Below are positions 11,881-21,017 of a stretch of 64,000 nt of DNA, piece by piece. The position numbers and the translations under genes are program-made. The stretch covers positions 697,942 through 761,941 of the forward strand of contig CM055107.1 of NCBI GenBank assembly GCA_029204225.1, read 5' to 3'. The notes under the pieces were generated by a model. It was not told the origin of the DNA, made no database searches, and saw only the letters and a list, made by a program, of their open reading frames with translations. How positions within the stretch are numbered: the stretch's first letter is position 1; each line of letters starts with the position of its first letter. Source of the DNA: Diphasiastrum complanatum (lineage: Eukaryota > Streptophyta > Lycopodiopsida > Lycopodiales > Lycopodiaceae).

Positions 11881-13000
11881 GTGTGAAAAATTGTCAAAAT
11901 TTATCTTGGATATTTTTTGTGTTTCTAGTTTGTGAGAAAATATCACATGTGTGGAGCATGTTACCACATGTAGAAAAGTAAAAATAGGAGTATCATAAAG
12001 ATTTTGTATCAAGCATCTTGGTGCAGAACTTTGATAGGACCAATTTTGGCTTTAGAGGTCAAATGGTCAAGTACACATGTTTTGTCATGATTAGGCCAAA
12101 ATTCAATTGTGATGTAACTCAAGCTAGTTAGGTTGCTTACACATGTCAAGTTTAGTTTTGATGAGTGATGCACCCTTTGTGGTGGCAAAAGTCAAAGGGT
12201 CCAATCATAAGAGAGATGTATTGGAAGGGTCCAATCAAAAGTGAGGGATGTTGCATCACACATCCAATAGGATTAGAGAGGCTATGTTTAAGGGGTCCAA
12301 TAGTTATCAATCTTGGATCTCCACGAGTTTCTATATGTACTTTCATTCCCTTCATTAATGTATGAGAGATCTATATGAGTTTTTGAGTCAATTTGGAGAT
12401 TTGCCAATTTTGCTTGTATTGCCTTCTCTCTCTAGATGAGCCCAAAAGTGGTATTTTATCTCTCTACCTGAAGAAAGGAGCTTGTTGGGACTTAGTTTAT
12501 TTCATGAAGTCTTCCACACGTGTGAAACACCTTCTAGTAATGAATGAATGCATGTAGAATGGTCTTTTTGCCTTAGATCTTGTCATTGATCTTGGATTTC
12601 AATCAATAGGTGATCTATAGTGCATGAGCCAAGCTTAGGAGATCAATTTCACACATTAGGACATTCCCACATGTGTGAATTTTCACAACCTCTATGGGTA
12701 GCTTAGGACAAGGACTATCTTTTGAGCATATTGGTGAATGTTTCCATCCACCCACACGTGTGGTATGAGTGTTTGGATTGGAACTAGCTTTGGGTTCAAG
12801 AAAATGATTAGGACCTTTGAGAATCTAAATTTTTCTTGAATTCTTGAGTAAAATTTGGTTGTCTACCTATCCTTGAGTTGGTTTTCAATCAATCAGACAG
12901 TTGGAAAAATCTAAAAAACACTCATCGAGTTTTTAGGATGTTAGACACATTGTTGAGAGCTAGTCAAACAATTTTTTCAACTTGGCTTTAAAATTGGGGC
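11881..13000 (+). mobile_element. Copia 3' LTR (right end uncertain)
   Basis: Begins TGTGAAAAATTGTC directly after the polypurine tract; the older copia LTR at 21017 (minus strand) begins similarly, TGGGAAAAATTGTC. The sequence is non-coding, contains two copies of a 'gggtccaatca.aag.gag' phrase near 12199-12245, and has CACACGTGTG palindromes at 12515-12524 and 12753-12762. Its right end could not be placed; 13000 is approximate. Confidence 0.5.
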
Positions 13001-13379
13001 AATATGAAATCCACAAAATGAAATCAAGAGACAGAAGTAGGCCAAAGCAAGATATGAACCTTCCATTGTGCTTCAAAAAAAAGATTGAACCACAAATGTT
13101 TCCATTAAAGCGTTGTTAAATAATATGACGATTACTTATTAAAGATCAATACAAGAAATTAAGGTGAAAAAATTATTGTTTCTATTATTTTGAAAGTGGA
13201 GTCTTTGGACTTATCGTTGGAGGAGATGGCAAAAGTTCAAGCAAATTTTTTTTATATAAATTATTATATCTTTTCTATTTATGCTCTCTTATTCTTGGAT
13301 TTATGATCTTGCTTATTTATTTTGGTCTCTAATTGCATACATAAGACATGCATGAGAATGCAAGAGCAGTTGATGATCA

Positions 13380-14153
13380 AACTAATGGATCCTCTTGGGA
13401 ACAAGTTTTGAGGGTGATCAAGCTCTAAAGAGACACTGAAGCAATTTTATATTGCATTTAGAAATATTGTAAGTTCTATTAATTTTTTGGTATCCAATAA
13501 TGTGATTATTGAGCTACCTTTTTATCATCTTACTTTTTCTTATCTTATCAAGATGTTGTTTTCTTTTGTTTATGTCATAAATCAAGAGCTAACCCATGCT
13601 CTCTCAAGCTTCATATGTCTTGAAACTTTTTGTCTCATATGGATTTGGCAAGGCTCGAGAAAGAGAGAAGAAATATGATGGATGTGAGTGTTGTGGTCAA
13701 TCCCCTCCTGAAGTCATTTACGTCTTCAAGGGATCCTTTGTGTGTCCTGGCATTGGACTATGTTCAATTGATTGATCATTTTTCATATAAAAATGATTGG
13801 ATAGTGGATCTATTTTCGGGAACAGGTATGAGAATAGTTTATGTGCTGAAAAAAGAGAAAAGTTGTATTGTTGTGGAGGAGGATCCTATTTAGTTTGTAT
13901 TTGTTATTCGAAGGATTGCAACTATCGAAGATTTGCCCACAATGCTGATCATAAAGTGGCCATGAGATATGCAAAACATAATGAAAAGGTTCAAGTGGAT
14001 TCGACAGAGCCACAACCACATTTGAAGGATGAGCCAAGAGATTTTCTTGACCTGCAGGATGAGGATGTAGATGAAAACACTACAAATAGTACTTTGATAG
14101 ATAGTCAGTGTATTCAGGGAGAGCAAGCCTCTAAAGAGATTCTGGATGTCTAA
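13380..14153 (+). pseudogene. Beta-class DNA (N4-cytosine/N6-adenine) methyltransferase-like remnant
   Basis: Two overlapping frames form the C-terminal part of what looks like an S-adenosylmethionine-dependent DNA methyltransferase. At 13793-13893 the frame reads NDWIVDLFSGTGM, then VLKKEKSCIVVEEDPI. This fits the cofactor-binding motif I (D-x-F-x-G-x-G) followed by the acidic residues that bind the cofactor ribose; motif I near the C-terminus is the beta-class order. After a stop at 13891 the same frame continues FVFVIRRIATIEDLP; after a shift near 13945 another frame gives VAMRYAKHNEK and an acidic tail ending at 14153. Upstream, another frame (about 13662-13760) has the Cys-rich CECCGQSPPEVIYVFKGSFV. 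Exon-like NGSSWEQVLRVIK at 13387-13425 lies before a GTAAGT. The catalytic motif IV was not found. It could be a host gene relic or TE cargo. Confidence 0.5.
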
Positions 14154-14635
14154 ACTTTATGAGATTATGGAAGTATTATTTTGGATTTGATGTGGATGAT
14201 AATAATGTAAATTATTTGTAAAATCTCTCTTCTTATTTTATGTTGTTTAATATGTTTCATCTTTCAAATAATATTAATATTAGATTTTTAATATGGTCAA
14301 AGTATAGTAGGACCCTAAATGGATCTACACAAGATCTGCAAGAGTGATTGGATGTTGCTAATCAATCAATTGCAAAAACCAGACACAAAAATTGACTTAG
14401 AATAGCAATTTTGTACTTATCAAACAAGAACAATCATAAAAAATCGATCAATTCTGGAAATACGAGTTCACATGTGTGCAGCCTGCGGTATGGCCTGCAA
14501 ATAGAGAATGGAAGTAATATCACTTTGATTGCATTTGGATCATAAAAGCTCAATACAAATGTGGAGTAGACTCGAGATTCCCAATAAGCTCTCAAAAATA
14601 TTCCAAGTGTTAAATATGGAGAGCTCACTACATAG
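14154..14635 (-). mobile_element. Probable left part of a copia LTR split by a later insertion
   Basis: Non-coding. The young copia element (14641-20706) is flanked by AAAAG on both sides, and beyond its right side lies the LTR of an older minus-strand copia (to 21017). The sequence left of 14636 should therefore be the rest of that same LTR. Its outer end was not located. Confidence 0.4.
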
Positions 14636-14640
14636 AAAAG
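14636..14640. repeat. Target-site duplication AAAAG (left)
   Basis: The five bases AAAAG directly before the LTR end at 14641 are repeated at 20707-20711 directly after the other end of the element. This is the 5-bp duplication made by copia integrase. Confidence 0.85.
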
Positions 14641-15322
14641 TGTAAAAATTACAGCAAATAAGGATCCTAAAACACTTGAAATGATGAGGGAAACAATAGA
14701 TTATGATTTCATAAGATTAGCACAAGTTGAACCATCAAAATCCATCAAAAATCTATGCTTGAACCTCACTAAATGGCCCAAATCCTTGAAGAAGGCTTCA
14801 CACGTGTGAAAGTACGGCCTCACACAGTCTGAGTACTGTACACCAGACCTACATTCAATCCTATAATCATTAGTAATCACAAGTACTCAAACAATTATGA
14901 ACATAGAGAGCAATTGCACCATTATGAGAGAAAAATCATGAAATTGCTTGATTGATTTTGGTGAGATATCATCACCTATATATACATGATCCATCACGAT
15001 TTTGGGCAGGTATGAGTAGCCCTAAACCTATCCCTAATGCTAATTTTGGTGGATCTTTCATCCCTACCAAGTTAGGGTTGGAATCTTGGAGATCCCTCAA
15101 CAATGCAAAAATTACCAAAAATAGCTCCTATTTTTTCTCCCTTGTATCTAAGCATAATTTGGACTCATTCCAAAGGTTCTAACACTTAGGTCTACTTGAG
15201 AGCATCCTTATGAATGGAATCCTATGCTATTTGGCATGTGTGACAAGCCACATCATGACCATCTAACTATTTACAAGTCATATGACCAAAACTAGTCAAG
15301 CTAGAATTGTGAATTTTTAACA
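14641..15322 (-). mobile_element. 3' LTR of young copia element
   Basis: 682 bp, minus-strand TGTTAAAAATTC at 15322 to ...TTTTTACA at 14641. The minus-strand TATATATA at 14984-14977 is a promoter TATA box; a start about 33 bases downstream falls at about 14951. The terminal 311 bases (14641-14951) would then be R-U5, and 14952-15322 U3. R-U5 is repeated at the element's other end with one base change (14822 A versus 20282 C). It carries a CACACGTGTG palindrome at 14799-14808. Confidence 0.9.
14977..14984 (-). promoter_or_regulatory. LTR TATA box
   Basis: TATATATA on the minus strand inside the 3' LTR. It lies 26-33 bases from 14951, the point where the palindromic copy of the LTR at 20396-20706 ends. 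This supports 14951 as the RNA start. Confidence 0.65.
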
Positions 15323-15334
15323 CTCCTCCTCACT
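15323..15334 (-). promoter_or_regulatory. Polypurine tract of young copia element
   Basis: The minus strand reads GTGAGGAGGAGTG immediately before the LTR start at 15322. This is the normal position of the primer for plus-strand DNA synthesis. Confidence 0.75.
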
Positions 15335-15431
15335 ATCTAGCTTGGTTCAATCATTGCTTTACTAATCACTCCAAGTGATGATCTGAACTTCATAAAAGGT
15401 GTCTTTTGAAGTGGTTTAGTAAGTAGATCAG

Positions 15432-18400
15432 CTACACATTCATTGCTTGGAACATGCTCCAAAGCACCATTTCTCTCACAAAGTGATGGCATATCTCAAT
15501 GTGCTTAGATCTTGCATGGAAGATTGGGTTAGATGCAAGGTGTTGGGCTGATATATTGTCATTGTAGATGATTGGTGCCTCCTCTGAATCCATGATCTTT
15601 AGTTCCACCAATAATCTCTTGATCCAAAGTACCTCCTTTGTAGTGGTTGTCAAAGCTTTGTACTCGGCCTCGGTTGAAGATAGAGATATAGTTTCTTGCT
15701 TTTTTGAAAGCCATGAAACCACACCTTCTCCTATGAAAGTTGAATAGGCACTTGTTGATTTCCTATCCCTCTTGTCCCCTGCAAAATCTGAATCACTAAA
15801 TGCATGAAGGTTAATCACATCTCCTCTATATAGAATCCCAAAATCCAATGTACCCGAGATGTATCTTAGAATCCTCTTAGCCTTTTTCCAATGGATATTC
15901 AATGGCTTTTGCATGGATTGGCTCAACCTACATACACTAAAGCTAAGATCTGGTCTAGTTATAGTGATCCACATTAAGGAACCTATAAGTTGCCTAAACA
16001 AAGTGATGTCCATGAAGGATCTTTCATCATCTTCATTTGGCACTTTTACATCTTGCTCCATTGGTGTGTCAACACTTTTGCATACTTCCATCTTAAACTT
16101 CTTCAAAAGACTTTGAGCATAGTTTACTTGACTTATAAAGATAAAATCAGACCCTCTAAGTACTTCTATGCCTAAGATGAAGTGAAGACACCCTAGATCT
16201 ACCATCTTGAATTCTAAGGATAGATCTATCTTGATTTTTTCAATACCATCAACACTATTTCCACTAATGATGATGTCATCTACATAAATGAGTAAAAGTA
16301 CAATACCAACATCATCAAACTTAATGTAAAGAGTGGGATCATATTCACTTTGAACAAAAGAAAGTGAAATAAGATAGCAATGTAGTCTTGAATTCCAAGA
16401 TCTCGAGGCTTGCTTCAAGCCATAGATGCTTCTTTGGAGATGGCATACTTTGTTCTCCATTCCATGCTTGATGAACCCTTGTGGCTGCTCCATATAGATA
16501 TCCTCTTCCAAAAAACCATTCAAGAAAGCATTAGAGACATCCATTTGACATAGAATCCATCCAAAATGTGATGCAAGTGCAATGACTAGTCTTATTGTGA
16601 CCATCTTGGCCACGGGTGCAAAAGTTTCCTCATAGTTTATCCCTCTCTCTTGAGCATAACCTTTTGCAACTAATCTTGCTTTATGTTTGTTAACACTCCC
16701 ATTTGCATTCAACTTAAGCTTGAAGACCCACTTGCATCCTATTACATTCCTTTGAGGTCTCTCAACAAGCAACCAAGTTTCATTCTCAATCAAGGCATCA
16801 TACTCATCCAACATAGCTTTATACCATTCTTTGGAGTTCAATGCATCTTCAACATTAGACGGTTCTTCAAAACTAGATAAAGCATAAGAAGTGGATGAGA
16901 TACCCTCAACTTGTTGTCCTTTGCCTTGATATGTGAGCCTTGATGGCTCCACTTTTGCCCTTGAAGATCTCCTTGGTGTGATAGGTGGGTTTGGTGCTTG
17001 CTCCTCCATGAGCTCCTCCTCAAAACCAAGATCTTGCTCCTCGGCCATCTTCTTCTTGATTGTTGGAGCACTTGAGCCTTCTTCAAGCATATGCATATGA
17101 TGTTCATCAAAGATGACATCCCTTGAAACAACAAATTTGTTCAAGGATGGGAGATAGACTTTGTAGCCCTTGCTTGAGCTTGCATATCCAAGCATGATCC
17201 CTCTTGTGGAAGATGGATCGTCCTTGGTTCTTGTTTCCAATGGCACATGCACATAACATATACACCCAAAAACTTTCAAGTGATTAAGATTGGGTTTCTT
17301 TCCATACAACATCTCATAAGGAGTTTTGCCTTCAATTGCTTTGCAAGACACCCTATTCATCAAGTAGTTTGCACATACAAGAGACTCACCCCAAAAGGAT
17401 TTGGGAAAACAAGCATCTAATCTTAAAGCCTTAGAACATTCACATAATGTTCTATTCCTTCTTTCAGCAACTCCATTTTGTTGAGGAGTGTAAGGACAAG
17501 AAGTCTCTTTCTTGATCCCTTCCTCCTCACAAAAGGCCTTGGACTCATTGGAGATGAATTCTCCACCATTGTCACTTCTAAGAATCTTGATGCTATGATT
17601 ATGATGCTTTTCCACAAACAACTTGAACTTTACAAAAGTATCAAATACTTGAGACTTGAAGGAAAGTAAGAACACCCAACAATATCTTGAGTAGTCATCA
17701 ATGAAGGCTAAAAACATGGATGAACCTCCATTAGATTTGGTGCTAGCAATGTGCACATCTGAGTGTATGAGTTCAAGAGGATGAGATGACTTTGTGATGG
17801 AGTTAGGAAACACCTTCTTATGTGCCTTGGATAAGGCACAAGCTTCACAAACCCTGTCTTCCTTCCCAATAGACCTTGGTAGGCCTAAAGCATACTCCTC
17901 CTTGATCATAGCCTCCATGGAACCCGAGTTGACATGTCCAAGTCTTTTGTGCCATAAAGTAAAGGTAGATATCTTGCTCTTCTCGGCCAACATGACAACA
18001 TTAGTATCCACAAATGCATCCAACTTATAAAGCTTGCCAAGTCTAGTGCCCTTAGCCACTATCTTACCCTTCTTCTTGATGAAACATTCATTCGAAGCAA
18101 AGTCAACATTGAAACCATTGTCTACCATTTGGCCAACACTTAGTAGATTCTTTGTTATTGTAGGAATGTACAAAACACCTTCTATGTTGATCTTTTTGGA
18201 AGACCCTAAGCAAAGGGGAATGCTACCAACTCCTTCAATCTTACAAGCTTCATCATTTGCTGTATAGATAGACTTTATAGGTCCATCATAAGATAAGAGA
18301 GAAGAGAAAAACTCCCTTTTACTAGTCATGTGTGAACTAGCACCCGAGTCAATCCACCAAGGATATTCTCCTTTGAAGCTTGTTGAAGAAAATATGGACA

Positions 18401-19289
18401 TCATGAGAGAGTCCTCATGTGAAATCTCCTCCTCCTCCTCTTTGCTCATGTTGGCTTGGCTTTGATCTTGCTTCCTCTTGAGGCATTCCGAGGCATAATG
18501 CCCCATCTTGCTACAATAGTAGCACTTCACCTTTGATTTGTCCTTCTTGACTTTGGTGGTTGATGGAGATGCCTTTGGGGGTCCTTCTTGATCCTCAAGC
18601 TTTGTAGACTTCTTGAATGTTGATCCTTTGCCTTTGGACTTGCCTTTGCCTTTGGTGAAGAGATCTTGGTCATCTCCACCTTGGATGGAAAGCCTATCCA
18701 TCCTCTCTTGCATTTGGCTCCTTCTTGATTCCTCGGCCATGAGTGTGCCTTGGAGTTCTTCAAGTATGGGTAGCTTACCCATAATTGCATAGCCCTGAAC
18801 CAAATTGTCAAATTCAAAGCTTAGTCCATTCAATATGAGTTGAACAAGCTCTTCATCCTTGATAGGGTCACCTATAAAGGCTAGCTCTTTGTTCAATTCC
18901 TTTACTCTTAGGACAAAAGTATGTGCACTCTCTCCTTTCTTTTGATAGCTTCTATAGATTTGATTCTTCAAAGCTAACATTCTAGATTGGTTCTTGGATT
19001 CATAGACCTTTTGCAAAGTCTCCCAAGCATCTTGAGCTGAAGTGCAATCTCCTACCTCTCTTAAGAGTTCATTTGCAACATTCATTTTTATGCAATGTAG
19101 TGCAACATTGCACCTCTTGATGTATTTGGCTTTTTCTTGAGGATGAATAGGTTCACCCTCCTTACCATTTACAATTTCCATCAGATCTTGCATGATCATG
19201 ATAGATTCCATTCTAACTTTCCATATGGAATAGTTAGTTTTGTTGAGCCTTTCATTAGTATCCAAAAGATATGCATTTATAGATGCCAT
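15432..19289 (-). CDS. Copia gag-pol polyprotein, nearly intact
   Basis: 1285 codons in one frame, the usual copia length, starting MASINAYLLDTNERL. Domains in order: gag (about 1-250), zinc knuckle CYYCSKMGHYASEC (256-269), protease with WWIDSGASSHMT (Asp314), pre-integrase with WHKRLGH, integrase with zinc pair CEAC and catalytic Asp511, Asp573 and Glu609, reverse transcriptase with AFLNGFLEEDIYMEQP and YVDD (1002-1005), and RNase H with SDSDFAGD, Glu1207 and Asp1244. All key residues are present. The only visible damage is a frameshift near 15468: the tail reads HFVREMVLWSMF and stops at 15432, while the adjacent frame gives the expected EHVPSNECVADLLTKPL through about 15330. RNase H core is complete, so the effect is mainly loss of the tail. 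Cytoplasmic particle assembly and nuclear integration are known for the family. Confidence 0.97.
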   Translation of the reverse strand: MASINAYLLDTNERLNKTNYSIWKVRMESIMIMQDLMEIVNGKEGEPIHPQEKAKYIKRCNVALHCIKMNVANELLREVGDCTSAQDAWETLQKVYESKNQSRMLALKNQIYRSYQKKGESAHTFVLRVKELNKELAFIGDPIKDEELVQLILNGLSFEFDNLVQGYAIMGKLPILEELQGTLMAEESRRSQMQERMDRLSIQGGDDQDLFTKGKGKSKGKGSTFKKSTKLEDQEGPPKASPSTTKVKKDKSKVKCYYCSKMGHYASECLKRKQDQSQANMSKEEEEEISHEDSLMMSIFSSTSFKGEYPWWIDSGASSHMTSKREFFSSLLSYDGPIKSIYTANDEACKIEGVGSIPLCLGSSKKINIEGVLYIPTITKNLLSVGQMVDNGFNVDFASNECFIKKKGKIVAKGTRLGKLYKLDAFVDTNVVMLAEKSKISTFTLWHKRLGHVNSGSMEAMIKEEYALGLPRSIGKEDRVCEACALSKAHKKVFPNSITKSSHPLELIHSDVHIASTKSNGGSSMFLAFIDDYSRYCWVFLLSFKSQVFDTFVKFKLFVEKHHNHSIKILRSDNGGEFISNESKAFCEEEGIKKETSCPYTPQQNGVAERRNRTLCECSKALRLDACFPKSFWGESLVCANYLMNRVSCKAIEGKTPYEMLYGKKPNLNHLKVFGCICYVHVPLETRTKDDPSSTRGIMLGYASSSKGYKVYLPSLNKFVVSRDVIFDEHHMHMLEEGSSAPTIKKKMAEEQDLGFEEELMEEQAPNPPITPRRSSRAKVEPSRLTYQGKGQQVEGISSTSYALSSFEEPSNVEDALNSKEWYKAMLDEYDALIENETWLLVERPQRNVIGCKWVFKLKLNANGSVNKHKARLVAKGYAQERGINYEETFAPVAKMVTIRLVIALASHFGWILCQMDVSNAFLNGFLEEDIYMEQPQGFIKHGMENKVCHLQRSIYGLKQASRSWNSRLHCYLISLSFVQSEYDPTLYIKFDDVGIVLLLIYVDDIIISGNSVDGIEKIKIDLSLEFKMVDLGCLHFILGIEVLRGSDFIFISQVNYAQSLLKKFKMEVCKSVDTPMEQDVKVPNEDDERSFMDITLFRQLIGSLMWITITRPDLSFSVCRLSQSMQKPLNIHWKKAKRILRYISGTLDFGILYRGDVINLHAFSDSDFAGDKRDRKSTSAYSTFIGEGVVSWLSKKQETISLSSTEAEYKALTTTTKEVLWIKRLLVELKIMDSEEAPIIYNDNISAQHLASNPIFHARSKHIEICHHFVREMVLWSMFQAMNV

Positions 19290-20086
19290 CTAGTCTCCTA
19301 ATCAAGGACTTGACACAAATGAAGGTTACTTCTATTGATTTGATTGAAGGTCTACCTTATCCCACTTCTTAGGGACCTGAAAAGATCAGTAATAGACTTC
19401 CTATAAAGATCTAAGAATGATCTCTAACAAAATCAAATCATAGAATACTAGAAACAATGCACTTGCTTGATTGAAGTAGACAATACTAGTAGAATTGCCC
19501 CTCTTTCTATAAAGAACATTAAAGCTTCCAAATGATCTGATCAAGAGTGAATTTCAACAACCTAATATACTTCCAAAATCACTTGTAAAAGATCTAAATG
19601 GAACTTAATGAGGATGCAACACAATCTACTATCCAATCACAAGCAAAAAATGATCAAAATTGATGAAAAATTGATCTAATTTGGTGCATAAGTCAAGCAA
19701 TGGTTGGACTGAACCTAAATCACTTTAGGACGTGTCTACTACACCTTAGAACAGCCTTGAAGAGTCCCCAAAACTCTGATCTTCCCTCTCCTTGAATGCT
19801 AGAAAGCCTCCTCTATGAAATCACCTCCAAAACTCGCTTAGAAATCAATGCTTGGAGCAAGCAAAACTTGCTATCTTGGTAATGTGAATTGAATTCAACT
19901 TTGCCTCTGGTTTTAGACACCTAAACACCTGCAAATGAAGTCACACAACACCAATCTCCAATTTATTTGACTCACTTTGAGTTCTAGAATCAATACTAGA
20001 TGCTAAGATCCAATCTACACAAGATTTAGATAAAAAATTGTGATCAAATTGAATGAAAACCAAGGATTTAGCTCATTTCAGCCTTT
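19290..20086 (-). mobile_element. 5' leader of young copia element
   Basis: Non-coding 800 bp between the primer-binding site and the gag start (transcription runs toward lower coordinates). No frame or structured RNA was recognised; it would hold the packaging signal. Confidence 0.6.
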
Positions 20087-20087
20087 A

Positions 20088-20100
20088 GGCTCTGATACCA
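20088..20100 (-). promoter_or_regulatory. Primer-binding site (initiator tRNA-Met type)
   Basis: The minus strand reads TGGTATCAGAGCC directly next to the LTR end (ACA at 20101-20103). This is complementary to the 3' end of plant initiator tRNA-Met, the usual copia primer. Confidence 0.85.
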
Positions 20101-20706
20101 TGTAAAAATTACAGCAAATAAGGATCCTAAAACACTTGAAATGATGAGGGAAACAATAGATTATGATTTCATAAGATTAGCACAAGTTGAACCATCAAAA
20201 TCCATCAAAAATCTATGCTTGAACCTCACTAAATGGCCCAAATCCTTGAAGAAGGCTTCACACGTGTGAAAGTACGGCCTCCCACAGTCTGAGTACTGTA
20301 CACCAGACCTACATTCAATCCTATAATCATTAGTAATCACAAGTACTCAAACAATTATGAACATAGAGAGCAATTGCACCATTATGAGAGAAAAATCAAG
20401 CAATTTCATGATTTTTCTCTCATAATGGTGCAATTGCTCTCTATGTTCATAATTGTTTGAGTACTTGTGATTACTAATGATTATAGGATTGAATGTAGGT
20501 CTGGTGTACAGTACTCAGACTGTGGGAGGCCGTACTTTCACACGTGTGAAGCCTTCTTCAAGGATTTGGGCCATTTAGTGAGGTTCAAGCATAGATTTTT
20601 GATGGATTTTGATGGTTCAACTTGTGCTAATCTTATGAAATCATAATCTATTGTTTCCCTCATCATTTCAAGTGTTTTAGGATCCTTATTTGCTGTAATT
20701 TTTACA
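20101..20706. repeat. Perfect 606-bp palindrome formed by R-U5 of the copia LTR
   Basis: Arms 20101-20398 and 20409-20706 (298 bp each) are exact reverse complements around a 10-bp spacer (agcaatttca). Checked by eye, every paired coordinate sums to 40807 with no mismatch or gap. Each arm is the R-U5 part of the LTR: 20396-20706 matches 14641-14951 (311 bp), and the inner arm is 13 bp shorter. U3, with the promoter, is absent. The outer end TTTACA is a U5 end and is followed directly by the target duplication AAAAG. The element therefore carries U5 termini at both ends. Confidence 0.95.
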
Positions 20707-20711
20707 AAAAG
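20707..20711. repeat. Target-site duplication AAAAG (right)
   Basis: Matches AAAAG at 14636-14640, which shows that the palindrome was part of the integrated molecule. Confidence 0.85.
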
Positions 20712-21017
20712 CCTCTTCCTTTGCAAAGTTAGGTGAATTTCCAACATGTGATAAGAAAGTTAAATTGGCTTTCTTGTCCTAATTTGCCATTTTAGCCTCA
20801 TTCTTAGAGTCATGCCAAGTAGGTGGCTAGTTGGTCAATTTCCTCCACAAATCTAGGATTTAGGTCCTATAATCTAGGAATCACTACCAAATTGACTTGA
20901 TCTAACCTACACTAGAGGTTTCCCACGTGGCTCCATGCCCTCGCTCGTATGGGACCCACTTATGTACATAGTTTATATTATTTGACATAGCTAGATTTGC
21001 ATAGACAATTTTTCCCA
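20712..21017 (-). mobile_element. Right part of the split LTR of the older copia element
   Basis: The minus strand begins TGGGAAAAATTGTC at 21017 right after the purine tract ATTTGAGGAGGAG (about 21018-21030), which marks the LTR start of the copia fragment at 20991-22600. The young copia inserted inside it. Confidence 0.55.

Noticed and set aside
20538-20747. 69-codon minus-strand frame over the palindrome
   Set aside because: It is LTR sequence, and the same frame exists in the other LTR copy.
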